Shown: one piece after another, positions 1-7,870 of the stretch
How positions within the stretch are numbered: position 1 is the first letter of the stretch
Layout: the number at the start of each line of letters is the position of its first letter
From: Eubacterium sp.
GTDB lineage: Bacteria; Bacillota; Clostridia; Lachnospirales; Lachnospiraceae
NCBI GenBank assembly: GCA_003520145.1
Contig: DOVJ01000125.1
Coordinates: forward strand, 1 to 7,960
Length of the DNA stretch: 7,960 nucleotides
Direction: 5' to 3'
The notes under the pieces: model-generated
What the model was told of the DNA's origin: nothing
The model's input: the letters and a program-made list of their open reading frames with translations, nothing else
The model's database searches: none
Program-made: the position numbers and the translations under genes

Positions 1-69
1 CATAAGTATCTGAGTTTTTGCTGTATGGTAGAAACGCAGTCCGTCCGCCTAAATCGGACGCAGCCGTAA
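1..69 (+). CDS. tnpB: Partial CDS: possible TnpB C-terminus (runs in from left edge)
   Basis: Frame 1 is open from the window edge to a TAA at 67-69 and encodes 22 residues ending in ETQSVRLNRTQP. The stop lies in the loop of the second hairpin of the structured RNA region, so coding sequence and structured RNA overlap. That is the arrangement known for tnpB genes, whose 3' ends overlap the omega RNA. The fragment is too short to show any RuvC or zinc-finger residue, so the product is inferred from position and from the adjoining element end. An open frame this short could also be chance. Confidence 0.4.
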   Translation, partial: HKYLSFCCMVETQSVRLNRTQP

Positions 70-113
70 GGCTGCTATAGGAAGCATGCGACTTTAGTCG
101 TGTGAGGCTTCAC
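36..113 (+). ncRNA. Omega RNA (TnpB guide RNA) scaffold, 3' part
   Basis: Successive stems are visible: CGTCCG (42-47) with CGGACG (55-60); GCAGCC (60-65) with GGCTGC (70-75) closed by a GTAA tetraloop; and 85-92 with 97-104 (two G-U pairs, TTTA loop), extended by GAAG (81-84) with CTTC (108-111) around a bulge at 105-107. The first two stems share base 60, so they stack or compete for it. In TnpB systems the guide is the flanking sequence directly 3' of this scaffold, here about 114-133. The 5' end of the RNA is not determinable, and the start given is approximate. Confidence 0.5.
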
Positions 114-143
114 GAACCACAATCAAAGAAAGGAAAATCATAG

Positions 144-1403
144 ATGAGCGATAAGGAAGAACCTAAATTCATAAGGGACAACACTATAACAAAAGAGGAA
201 TTCTTATCTCAGTTTGAAGATGAGACCATAGAGATCACAGTACAGGCAAGGTATTGTTGGAAAAAGGGCAGTAGTCCTTTCCCACGATTTGGGAAGGAGT
301 CACTTGCAAGCTTTAATTACGGTGTGCCGTGGCTTAATGACCCGGAAGGAGTTGTTGGAGAACATGGAGATGTGTTCTGGTTTACTAAGAAGAGTATGTT
401 CGGTTATCCGTATAAGCCAGAGTTCAAGGAAGGCAAGATATATCGCCTTCGTGTAAGACCAAGCAGCTTTAGAGCATGGGCTAGCTATAGATACTTCTAC
501 CTTGAAGAGGTACTTGAAAAAGAAGTTGATCTAAGAGGCGATTCATCACTCTATACCAATGCACTTGAGGATTATTATAAGAATTATGAAACTAAGACCC
601 AAGAGATATCAGTGATACTAAGAAAAGATGTTGATTATAGTGATATGGCATCAGGTAGGCCTTATGGGATAAGCCATATTGCGCGTTCATTCATCGTGGC
701 CCGTTATGCTGATTCAGGCAAGGCTAGCATGATCTCTGGAATCCTAGAGATACCTTATGATAACAAGAACTTTTGCTCTAATCTGAAACTAAAGCTTAAG
801 GCAGGGAAAGTCATAAGAATCTTAGTAAGAAAGTCTATCTCAGACGATTCAGTTAATACCTACATGCTTGAAAAAGTTCTCGCAACAGATGTTAAGGATG
901 ATGAGCTTAAGGAGCTTCAGGAATATGCACTTACACCTACTAAGTGGCATATAGAAGGAGAAGACGATTTTGATATAAAGGATGGCGAAGCAACAGGAAT
1001 CATCCTCTGGGACCCAGAGGATTCCAACACAGAAGTAGGTGTATCACTTGAATGCGATCCTGATAATATGAGAACTGCGATTCTAGCAACCGAACACTTT
1101 ATGAAGATCCTTGGGGATAAAAAAGCATTTGAAGAGGCTGTATATGCAGTAGTTGCAGATGACACTGCTGATGATGACGGCATGATCAGAACCTGGGAAG
1201 CAGATTGGGGAGATAAAGAAGAGGAAGAGACAATACTTACTAAGGATGCCTTCAAAAAAAGACTTGGCATCATCAGCATCATGTTATCATCTGATGGCTC
1301 AGGTTCAGTTCTAGTGAGCCTTGATGAGATGTTCACAGACCATGCTTACAACGTGGATATAATTGCTGATGGGGTATATGAAGCACATGGATTGATAGGG
1401 TGA
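144..1403 (+). CDS. Unnamed protein with duplicated N-terminal module and DUF2262-like C-terminus; putative Wadjet accessory gene
   Basis: This 419-aa protein has no signal peptide or membrane segment and is probably cytoplasmic. Two related modules occupy roughly residues 24-130 and 150-255. Each ends in a matching strand-helix: GKIYRLRVR (97-105) followed by YFYLEEVLEKEVD, and GKVIRILVR (221-229) followed by TYMLEKVLATDV. Residues about 268-419 resemble DUF2262, judged by the spacing of an FT/D-H motif near the C-terminus (EMFTDHAYNVDI) and the final glycine-rich end. The stretch 339-362 is strongly acidic. No catalytic motif is recognisable. ATG 144 is chosen because AAGGA at 130-134 lies nine bases upstream. 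The stop is only 16 bases before jetA, so the two are probably co-transcribed. Function is unknown; a regulator, toxin-immunity-like or structural partner of Wadjet are all possible, and a passenger gene is not excluded. Confidence 0.85.
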   Translation: MSDKEEPKFIRDNTITKEEFLSQFEDETIEITVQARYCWKKGSSPFPRFGKESLASFNYGVPWLNDPEGVVGEHGDVFWFTKKSMFGYPYKPEFKEGKIYRLRVRPSSFRAWASYRYFYLEEVLEKEVDLRGDSSLYTNALEDYYKNYETKTQEISVILRKDVDYSDMASGRPYGISHIARSFIVARYADSGKASMISGILEIPYDNKNFCSNLKLKLKAGKVIRILVRKSISDDSVNTYMLEKVLATDVKDDELKELQEYALTPTKWHIEGEDDFDIKDGEATGIILWDPEDSNTEVGVSLECDPDNMRTAILATEHFMKILGDKKAFEEAVYAVVADDTADDDGMIRTWEADWGDKEEEETILTKDAFKKRLGIISIMLSSDGSGSVLVSLDEMFTDHAYNVDIIADGVYEAHGLIG

Positions 1404-1407
1404 GAAA

Positions 1408-1412
1408 AGGAG
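1408..1412 (+). promoter_or_regulatory. Ribosome binding site that decides the TTG start of jetA
   Basis: AGGAG sits seven bases before the TTG at 1420. The family-typical N-terminus (LFDIVGEDFF) begins three residues into this frame, and no ATG in frame lies near enough to serve instead, so TTG is the likely start. Confidence 0.75.
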
Positions 1413-1419
1413 AACACCA

Positions 1420-2832
1420 TTGACAGAACTGTTTGATATAGTCGGCGAAGACTTCTTCAGACCGCTTACCAGCCTTCTAAAAACTATATATGTAGACTGC
1501 TTGAATATCATATATGAATCATATCGAACAGAGTTATCATATGGTGCTGATAGGGATGTTCTTGTAGCAAAGCTTGCTGATTACTTTGAATCTATCGCTA
1601 CAGTCGATATACAGTTTGAGGATGAAACTGAATCGCTTAAGGATTCTAAGTCTAAGGCTTCTACATTCCTTAGGAAGCTTAAGGAGTATGGATGGGTAGA
1701 GTATGATATAGGCAATGATCAGAAAATCCGTGTGATCATGCCGAACTATTCGGTTTCTATGATACAGACGTTAGGTAGTATCACAAGCCGTAAGGAGATG
1801 GAGTATCAGAGTGAGATATCCGCTATATATTCACTTCTTACTAACGAGGAACTTCTTTCACGTCCTTATGTTCAGGTAGTTAAGCCTGTCTATGACCATA
1901 CGTTGGCCCTTTTTACTGAACTAAAAAAACTCAATACAAGCATAAGAAAGTATATCGAGGAGATAACATCAGATAAGTCTGCAGAAGAGATACTTGATAA
2001 CTTCTTTACATATCATGAAGAGGTCGGTTCGAAGGCTTATCACAGGATCAAGACGAATGACAATGTATCTAGGTTCAGGAATACCATCATTCGCAGATTG
2101 CAGGATATGCTTGAGGATAGAGAACGCTTTGAACTGATAGTCCAGGGATATATGAATATTGAGGGAGCAAATGACCACGATGATGCAACTGAAAGTGTTC
2201 ATGGACTCATAGCAGAAACCATAGATCGATTCAAATCTTATGATGATATAGTAGATGAGATTGACAGAAGACACTCTAAGTATATCCGCAACGCAGTAGA
2301 GCGCGCTAAGTTCCTTCTTCTTAACAGCAACAACGCAGAAGGTAAGATATCGAAGATACTTCAGTATATGGCTTGTCAGTTTAATCGTGATGAAGAGAAT
2401 AATCTCACAGAAGATGCTACTGACGATATATGCCGAATCTTCAGTATATTTCCACAGGGTTTCTTAAGCGGAGAGTCTCTGAAGGCTATACCTATCTCGA
2501 AGAAGATCACAGATGTGGATGAACTGGCAGAAGGCTTTGTCCTGACTGATGAAGAGAGAGAGTTTCGAAGACTTGCTATAATCGAGAAAAACAAGAACAG
2601 ATTCTCTAAGAAGAACATAAGTGCATATGTAGAAGAACTGTTAGAGAAAAAGCCGACAGTTAGGGCATCTGAGATAGAAGTGGCATCAAGAAGAGACATG
2701 ATCAGAATCATATTCATATACTTATATGGCAAAGAGGATAAAACAGGCTATATGGCTAATAACTTAGAAGAAGTGATAGAGAAGGAAGGATTCAGATTCC
2801 GGGATTTTGAGATAAAGAGGAGGATTCGCTGA
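1420..2832 (+). CDS. jetA: Wadjet JetA (DUF5716-type kleisin subunit)
   Basis: This 470-aa protein matches the JetA/DUF5716 pattern: an N-terminal LFDIVGEDFFRPL...IYVDCLNIIYE block, then a winged-helix-like unit ending near residues 85-110 (FLRKLKEYGWVEYDI followed by a strand and NYS). A long, charged helical middle and a C-terminal helical/winged part (about 405-470) follow. By homology to MukF it is the kleisin that bridges the two JetC heads and carries JetB. The start is TTG. The stop codon shares its last base with the jetB ATG, indicating translational coupling. The DUF5716 form rather than the DUF3375 form of JetA places this outside classical type I Wadjet; I would not choose between types II and III without a profile search. 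Confidence 0.9.
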   Translation: MTELFDIVGEDFFRPLTSLLKTIYVDCLNIIYESYRTELSYGADRDVLVAKLADYFESIATVDIQFEDETESLKDSKSKASTFLRKLKEYGWVEYDIGNDQKIRVIMPNYSVSMIQTLGSITSRKEMEYQSEISAIYSLLTNEELLSRPYVQVVKPVYDHTLALFTELKKLNTSIRKYIEEITSDKSAEEILDNFFTYHEEVGSKAYHRIKTNDNVSRFRNTIIRRLQDMLEDRERFELIVQGYMNIEGANDHDDATESVHGLIAETIDRFKSYDDIVDEIDRRHSKYIRNAVERAKFLLLNSNNAEGKISKILQYMACQFNRDEENNLTEDATDDICRIFSIFPQGFLSGESLKAIPISKKITDVDELAEGFVLTDEEREFRRLAIIEKNKNRFSKKNISAYVEELLEKKPTVRASEIEVASRRDMIRIIFIYLYGKEDKTGYMANNLEEVIEKEGFRFRDFEIKRRIR

Positions 2833-3458
2833 TGGAGTTTATGGATGTTTTGGAGAACGTTCCGAAGGATAAGTTTAGGGCGGCTGCCAACAAACTTCTT
2901 AACGAATGCTTTATCATTAAGAAGGACAAGAATACAGCTTCCGAGTATAACTTTATCCTGAATTATCGTGACTACTTCATATCACTTTTTGAGGTGCTCG
3001 GATATGAGCTTGTCATCTTAGAAGACCAGGGCGTTATCGGCATCAACAATCCTGCCGGTACAGGGAGGATCCACCTTAAGAAGATAGAGAGCATGATTCT
3101 TTTGATCATAAGGCTTCTCTACATCGAGGAGCGTAAGAAGGTGTCGCAGACCGGTGAGGTTGTAGTGATAGTGGACCAGATCATCGATAAGTACAATATG
3201 CTCAAGATGCAGAACAAGCTTGATAAGACGACTATGCGCAATGTTATGGGATTGTTCAGGCGGTATCACCTGATCTTTAATCTGGATTCGGACATGTCCA
3301 ATCCTGATACCAGAGTGATTATATATCCTTCAATCCTGCTCGCAGTGGCCAACGCGAATCTCGAAGAGATGTATCAGGCAGCGAAGGATAAGCTTGATAA
3401 GTATACGAGGGGAGGGGAAGACCGTGCAGAAGCTTACGACGATGAAGAAACTGACTAA
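2832..3458 (+). CDS. jetB: Wadjet JetB (DUF4194, MukE-like KITE subunit)
   Basis: This 208-aa protein has the size and pattern of JetB/DUF4194: a hydrophobic helix at about 85-97 (ESMILLIIRLLYIEE), a winged-helix region with VDQIIDKY and a helix MRNVMGLFRRYHLI, then a beta hairpin with RVIIYPSILLAV. KITE subunits dimerise, bind the kleisin and contact DNA next to the SMC heads. GAGGAGG just upstream (spacing eight bases) supports ATG 2832, inside the jetA stop (TGATG). A second in-frame ATG at 2841 is possible. The last 35 bases overlap the start of jetC. The C-terminus is acidic (EDRAEAYDDEETD), and it is encoded by DNA that also supplies the jetC ribosome binding site. Confidence 0.9.
   Translation: MEFMDVLENVPKDKFRAAANKLLNECFIIKKDKNTASEYNFILNYRDYFISLFEVLGYELVILEDQGVIGINNPAGTGRIHLKKIESMILLIIRLLYIEERKKVSQTGEVVVIVDQIIDKYNMLKMQNKLDKTTMRNVMGLFRRYHLIFNLDSDMSNPDTRVIIYPSILLAVANANLEEMYQAAKDKLDKYTRGGEDRAEAYDDEETD
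3411..3415 (+). promoter_or_regulatory. Ribosome binding site that decides the GTG start of jetC
   Basis: GGAGG, within the purine run AGGGGAGGGGAAG (3408-3420), lies eight bases before GTG 3424. The in-frame ATG at 3442 is about 26 bases away, too far for this site, and the in-frame TTG at 3394 lies upstream of it. GTG 3424 is therefore preferred. Confidence 0.7.
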
Positions 3459-6400
3459 GATAAAGCTAGTTAACTGGCATTATTTTCAGAACGAGACGAT
3501 TAACATAGACGGCTCTTTCCTTCTTAGCGGGGAAAATGCTTCCGGCAAATCGACCATACTTGATGCTATACAGTTAGTACTGACAACCAGTACCAGATCC
3601 TTCAACTTAGCGACCACTGTTGGCGAAAAGAAAAGCAAGCGAGACCTCAAGGGTTATGTACGCTGCAAGACAGGAGAAGAAGGAAGTGCTTATTATAGAA
3701 CAGGAAGCGTGATATCCTATGTTGCGCTTGAATTCTATGAAGAGAGCAAGGATCGTTTTTTCACGATTGGTGTGAAGATAGATTCGCAGGATGTTGAAAG
3801 TGATCTTAATAAGAAGTGGTTTAGGGTAGAAGCACCTATCGATGATATAAGATTTATAGTGGACAATAAGCCTGCTTTGGATGATCAGTTCACAGTGGGT
3901 GGCAAGAAGATTCAGACTATAACGAGAGTATCAGAAGCTAAGGATCAGTTCAAAAAAAGACTTGGAAACCTAGATGAGAACTTCTTTGAGATGATACCTA
4001 AATCGATAGCATTTAAGCCGATGGATAACGTGAAGAGCTTCATCAATAAGTTCATCCTTCCTGAAAAGAAGATAGATGTAGATACGCTTCGCGAGAATAT
4101 CCGTAACCTTCGCGATCTGCAGATTGCATTTGCAGAGGTAAAAAAGCAGATCGATCAGCTGCAGGCTATACTGTCTAAGTATGAAGAGGTGAAGGCAAGC
4201 GATAGAGATATACTTGTCATAGATATATTGCTTAAGTTAGCTTCACTTGCAGACAGAGAACAGAAGATAGAAGAAGCGACAGAAGACATACTTAAGAAGG
4301 AAAGTGCACTTACTCGCAAGAATCATGACATAGAAGAAGCTGAGCAGACTTTGAAGTCTGTGGAAGAAAAGTATAACGAAGTGCAGGTTGCGATCAAGAC
4401 AAGTGATTGTGCAATGCTTATAACGAAGCTTCAGAATGAACTGACGATCGTAGAAGAGAAGAAGAAGTCTCTTCAGGAGAAGATGAAAGGCTTGACTGCC
4501 GGGCTTAGTAAGGCGGAAGCTGCTGTTCGTGCCATGGGGCCTGAAAAAAGTCCTGTAACAGCGCTTGAAGTCAGATCTATTGGTGGTACGGATATAGATG
4601 ATGAGAAGAAGACAGATATGATTGTATCACTCGCAAGTGTGATTGATAAGGAACTTCGCTCATCGTATGAGGAACAGTCGGTATGTTCGCAAAGAATATC
4701 AGAATACGAATCTAAGCAAAAGAAGCTAAGGAAAGAAGTAGATAGTCTTATGAAGAATCAGATGGTCTATCCTGATAACACTGTAAGACTTCAGAAGCTG
4801 ATCACAGACGAATTCACAAGGCGCAAGATAGATTCTAGTGTCAGAGTGTTCGCAGACCTTCTTGAAGTAACTAATCCCGAGTGGCAGGATGCGGTAGAAG
4901 GTTATCTCAATACACAGCGCTTTAACCTGATAGTAAATCCGGATGTCTATGATATAGCCGCAGAAGTGTATGACAGGCATAAGCATGAGATACACACAGT
5001 TGCGCTCGTTAATACAGGCGCACTTGACTTAAGTGCATCTGTGGATGAAGCAAGCCTTGCGGGAGTTGTAACAAGTGAGAATAGATATGCTTACGCTTAC
5101 GCAAGAGAGATACTGAATAGAGTTATTTGCTGTAAGGATGTAAGAGAATTAAAAGAGCATAAGATATCGATCACATCAGGTTGTATGCTCTATCAGGGCA
5201 AGGCAGTCAGGAAGATTAATCCTGAAGTATATAAGACGCCATATATCGGTAAGTATGCCCTTAAGAAGCAACTTGAGATCAAACAGGATGAGCTTGATAA
5301 GATAACTGCAGATATAAAAGCTTTGCAGGAAAAGAAGATAGATATCGATAAGAAAATCACTGCTTTACAAGGCTTTCACAGAGAATCCCTTTTAGGATTT
5401 GTAAATGTTCCAAGTGAACTAAGGGCAGTGACATCAGATATGTCGCGTATCAAATCAGAACTTAAGGAAGCTAAGGAAGATCCAAATATCATAGAGCTTA
5501 ATATTAAGGCAGAAAAGCTGTCAGAGGATATCGATAATAAGAAGAGGGCTCTTGATGTACTAAAAAAAGAAAGCAACAATCTTGAGCGAGACTGCAAGGA
5601 TCTGCTTGCGAAAATCGATGGATTAAAAGCCGAGAAAGAAGGGCTTCAAAGAGAAGTCGATGAGATGACATCAGATTGCCCAGAAGCACGGGATATGGCT
5701 AAAAAGAAGCTTGATGAGCATCTTAAGAATAAGACAGCCGGCACGATATATGAAAATAATATGCCTCGAAAAAAAGGTATAGAGAAGCAAAGAGAGAAAA
5801 AGTACGGTGAGCTTACCTCACTTCAGACGAAGTATAAGGATGCTGAACTTGGCACAGGTGATTCGAAGGAAGTAATCGAAGCTTATAACACTGAGTTCAC
5901 GGGATTATCAAAGCATGACCTTATACAGCGTGAAGAGCAGCTTGAAGTTGCGCGTAATAACTGTGAACTTGAATTCAGAGAGAACTTCCTCTCGAAGATG
6001 CGTGAGAATATCGAGACAGCTAAGGATATCTTCTCTGGTCTTAATAGGTCTCTTAAGGATATCAAGTATGGTCATGATTCATATAGATTCATACTAAACC
6101 CTAATTCACTGAAGAAGGGTCTGTATGATATGATCACATCGGATATCAATATCGGTGGAGCTACGCTATTTGCTAATTACTTCGAGGAACAGTATCATGA
6201 GGAGATGGAGGACCTCTTCTCGAAGCTTACGCAGTCGGATGCTCTAGGAGACACTGTTCTTCAAGAGTATACAGATTATCGTGGGTACTTAGATTATGAC
6301 ATAGAAGTTACCTCTAACGGCAAGCAGCAGTTGTTCTCTAAGATATATGGTGAAAAGAGCGGTGGCGAAACACAGACACCTTACTACGTAGCGATAGCCG

Positions 6401-6642
6401 CATCATTTGCCCAGATGTACAGTCTTGGCGAAAGTATCAGGATCATCATGCTTGATGAGGCATTTGATAAGATGGATGATGAGCGTATCGCCAGTATGAT
6501 GCAGTTTTTCAAGGACCAGAGATTCCAGGTCATACTCGCGACACCGCCAGCCAAGATGGAGATCATAGGAGAGTATGTTGACGATATATTCGTGGTGTAT
6601 AGAGAAGGTTATAATAGTTTTATAGAGGCATATGCATTATGA
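3424..6642 (+). CDS. jetC: Wadjet JetC (SMC/MukB-like ATPase)
   Basis: From GTG 3424 the protein has 1072 residues. The N-terminal head opens with LVNWHYF and Walker A GENASGKST (36-44, K42). A first coiled-coil arm covers about 232-448, a hinge-like globule about 449-610, the return arm about 611-850 and the C-terminal head 851-1072. The ABC signature KSGGETQ starts at 978, and Walker B IIMLDEAFD contains D1011 and E1012, followed by D-loop KMDD. All ATPase residues are present, so the motor is probably active. In studied Wadjet systems this SMC extrudes loops and senses small circular DNA. Its stop overlaps the jetD start by four bases. The arms are short compared with MukB, as in other JetC proteins. 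Confidence 0.95.
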   Translation: MQKLTTMKKLTKIKLVNWHYFQNETINIDGSFLLSGENASGKSTILDAIQLVLTTSTRSFNLATTVGEKKSKRDLKGYVRCKTGEEGSAYYRTGSVISYVALEFYEESKDRFFTIGVKIDSQDVESDLNKKWFRVEAPIDDIRFIVDNKPALDDQFTVGGKKIQTITRVSEAKDQFKKRLGNLDENFFEMIPKSIAFKPMDNVKSFINKFILPEKKIDVDTLRENIRNLRDLQIAFAEVKKQIDQLQAILSKYEEVKASDRDILVIDILLKLASLADREQKIEEATEDILKKESALTRKNHDIEEAEQTLKSVEEKYNEVQVAIKTSDCAMLITKLQNELTIVEEKKKSLQEKMKGLTAGLSKAEAAVRAMGPEKSPVTALEVRSIGGTDIDDEKKTDMIVSLASVIDKELRSSYEEQSVCSQRISEYESKQKKLRKEVDSLMKNQMVYPDNTVRLQKLITDEFTRRKIDSSVRVFADLLEVTNPEWQDAVEGYLNTQRFNLIVNPDVYDIAAEVYDRHKHEIHTVALVNTGALDLSASVDEASLAGVVTSENRYAYAYAREILNRVICCKDVRELKEHKISITSGCMLYQGKAVRKINPEVYKTPYIGKYALKKQLEIKQDELDKITADIKALQEKKIDIDKKITALQGFHRESLLGFVNVPSELRAVTSDMSRIKSELKEAKEDPNIIELNIKAEKLSEDIDNKKRALDVLKKESNNLERDCKDLLAKIDGLKAEKEGLQREVDEMTSDCPEARDMAKKKLDEHLKNKTAGTIYENNMPRKKGIEKQREKKYGELTSLQTKYKDAELGTGDSKEVIEAYNTEFTGLSKHDLIQREEQLEVARNNCELEFRENFLSKMRENIETAKDIFSGLNRSLKDIKYGHDSYRFILNPNSLKKGLYDMITSDINIGGATLFANYFEEQYHEEMEDLFSKLTQSDALGDTVLQEYTDYRGYLDYDIEVTSNGKQQLFSKIYGEKSGGETQTPYYVAIAASFAQMYSLGESIRIIMLDEAFDKMDDERIASMMQFFKDQRFQVILATPPAKMEIIGEYVDDIFVVYREGYNSFIEAYAL

Positions 6643-7823
6643 GAAAATACGAAAGTGCGATACTGAATACTCTTCTTGATCAGTACGAAAGAAGTAAGAG
6701 CTTCGTCGGTGCCAACACGCATAATCAGTCATTCAGTAAGAAGATAACAGATCTCTTTCCTGATTATGCAGATGATGCGCAGTATGAGTTATTCTGCGCT
6801 GTGAATGAGCAGGTTCAGGAGCTTGAGCGCGTCAGTGTGATCACAGTTAAGAGACGTAAAAGAGGCAAGATAGAGACAGAAGTGATCTCATCGGTTTCAC
6901 TCAATCTTGAGAAGTTAAGCGAAGCTTATAAGCTGCTTGGCAGACAGCCAAAGTCTGATCGTAACGAGGAGATACTTGCAATCTTGAACCGATACATAGA
7001 CTCTACGCCACTTCTTCACAACTTTTGCACAGAGCAGATAGATAGGATAGGATGCAACAAAAAGCCGCAGTATTCTGATGATTTAGTCAAGCTAGAGGAG
7101 ATTCTAAGAGTACTATCGCAGATTGAAAGTGTAGATGAAGAGGTCTTCATAAGGAACTTTTCAGTCAGAGTGCTAGGGGATTCCAAAGCATTGGAGAAGA
7201 TCAGAACAGCGGTTGAATCAATCCTCTGCGAATACGGGGATTATTCCGATAGGGAGCATGTACTCGAGAACCTGAATGTTGTTAGTAACCCAGGCTACGT
7301 CTACGTAAAGGGGAAGGGATTAATCACAATCTCGGGTCAGGCGATAGACCTAGGCAGGTTAGATGGTGATCTTGGATTAAGCTCAGCACTTCTTGACAAC
7401 ATAGAAGAAGTTAGTGTATACGCATCTAAGGTCATAACTATAGAGAACCTCACAACATTCAATACCTACGAGGATGAGGATGCTCTTATCATATACCTTG
7501 GCGGCTACCATAACAGTATCAGAAGGAAGCTTATCTGCAAGATATACGAGCAGAATCCAGATAAGACATACTACCACTATGGCGATATAGACGCTGGCGG
7601 ATTCGGTATACTCTTAGATCTGCGCGCTAAGACAGGAATAGACTTTGTGCCGTTATATATGGATGTGGCAATTCTTGAGAAGTACAAGGATTTTACTAAG
7701 AAACTCACAGATCGTGATAGAAGTCGTCTGAAGAACTTGCTTGGTGGTGAGTTCGACACAGTGATAAGATATATGCTTGAGAATGATTGTAAGCTAGAGC
7801 AGGAAGCAATAGTGAAAAAATAG
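6639..7823 (+). CDS. jetD: Wadjet JetD (Toprim nuclease, DUF3322/DUF2220)
   Basis: This 394-aa protein has the two-part form of JetD. The N-terminal half is helical (DUF3322-like), with a basic patch KRRKRGK near residue 70. The C-terminal Toprim domain spans about 260-394. Toprim residues are visible: E269 in ITIENLTTF and D316/D318 in HYGDIDAGG, which bind metal and cleave DNA in the family. The nuclease therefore looks intact. In characterised systems JetD dimers cut plasmid DNA trapped by the JetABC motor. Translation starts at ATG 6639 in an ATGA overlap with the jetC stop, so its expression is coupled to JetC. Its length is normal for the family. Confidence 0.94.
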   Translation: MRKYESAILNTLLDQYERSKSFVGANTHNQSFSKKITDLFPDYADDAQYELFCAVNEQVQELERVSVITVKRRKRGKIETEVISSVSLNLEKLSEAYKLLGRQPKSDRNEEILAILNRYIDSTPLLHNFCTEQIDRIGCNKKPQYSDDLVKLEEILRVLSQIESVDEEVFIRNFSVRVLGDSKALEKIRTAVESILCEYGDYSDREHVLENLNVVSNPGYVYVKGKGLITISGQAIDLGRLDGDLGLSSALLDNIEEVSVYASKVITIENLTTFNTYEDEDALIIYLGGYHNSIRRKLICKIYEQNPDKTYYHYGDIDAGGFGILLDLRAKTGIDFVPLYMDVAILEKYKDFTKKLTDRDRSRLKNLLGGEFDTVIRYMLENDCKLEQEAIVKK

Positions 7824-7870
7824 TGAAATATTACTGGGCTAGAGTAAAGTTTTTGTAGGAATAAAAAGGA

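Larger units (their letters stand above)
1..113 (+). mobile_element. Right end of an IS200/IS605-family (TnpB-type) element, left part outside window
   Basis: Three consecutive hairpins (42-60, 60-75, 81-111) end in a GCGACT-TTAG-TCGTGT type hairpin followed by GAGGCTTCAC. This closely resembles the subterminal hairpin and omega-RNA scaffold at the right end of IS605-group elements that carry tnpB. These elements have no terminal inverted repeats and leave no target duplication, so the exact border cannot be proved here; I place it after TTCAC at 113. The tnpB gene body should lie to the left of the window. Family resemblance is recognised from memory of such ends, not from a search. Confidence 0.55.

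Noticed and set aside
73..81. Extended -10-like TGCTATAGG upstream of the first gene.
   Set aside because: No -35 at the right distance, a G in place of the last T, and it lies inside the structured RNA region.
1251..1267. A 17-base exact match to 3949-3965 containing seven A's, possible slippery site or repeat.
   Set aside because: Both copies encode FKKRLG in frame with no alternative downstream reading frame; explained by the same short peptide and shared codon preference.
917..1336. 139-residue open frame on the minus strand inside the upstream gene.
   Set aside because: Serine-rich composition is typical of an antisense shadow of an acidic, Asp/Glu-rich gene; no ribosome binding site or family resemblance.
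3394..3423. Longer JetC starting at TTG 3394.
   Set aside because: The strong Shine-Dalgarno run lies downstream of it at 3408-3420, and the extra residues do not belong to the SMC head pattern.
7831..7854. Possible intrinsic terminator after jetD: TTACT/AGTAA stem followed by TTTTT.
   Set aside because: Only five mostly A-T pairs with a seven-base loop and two bases before the T run; too weak to call.
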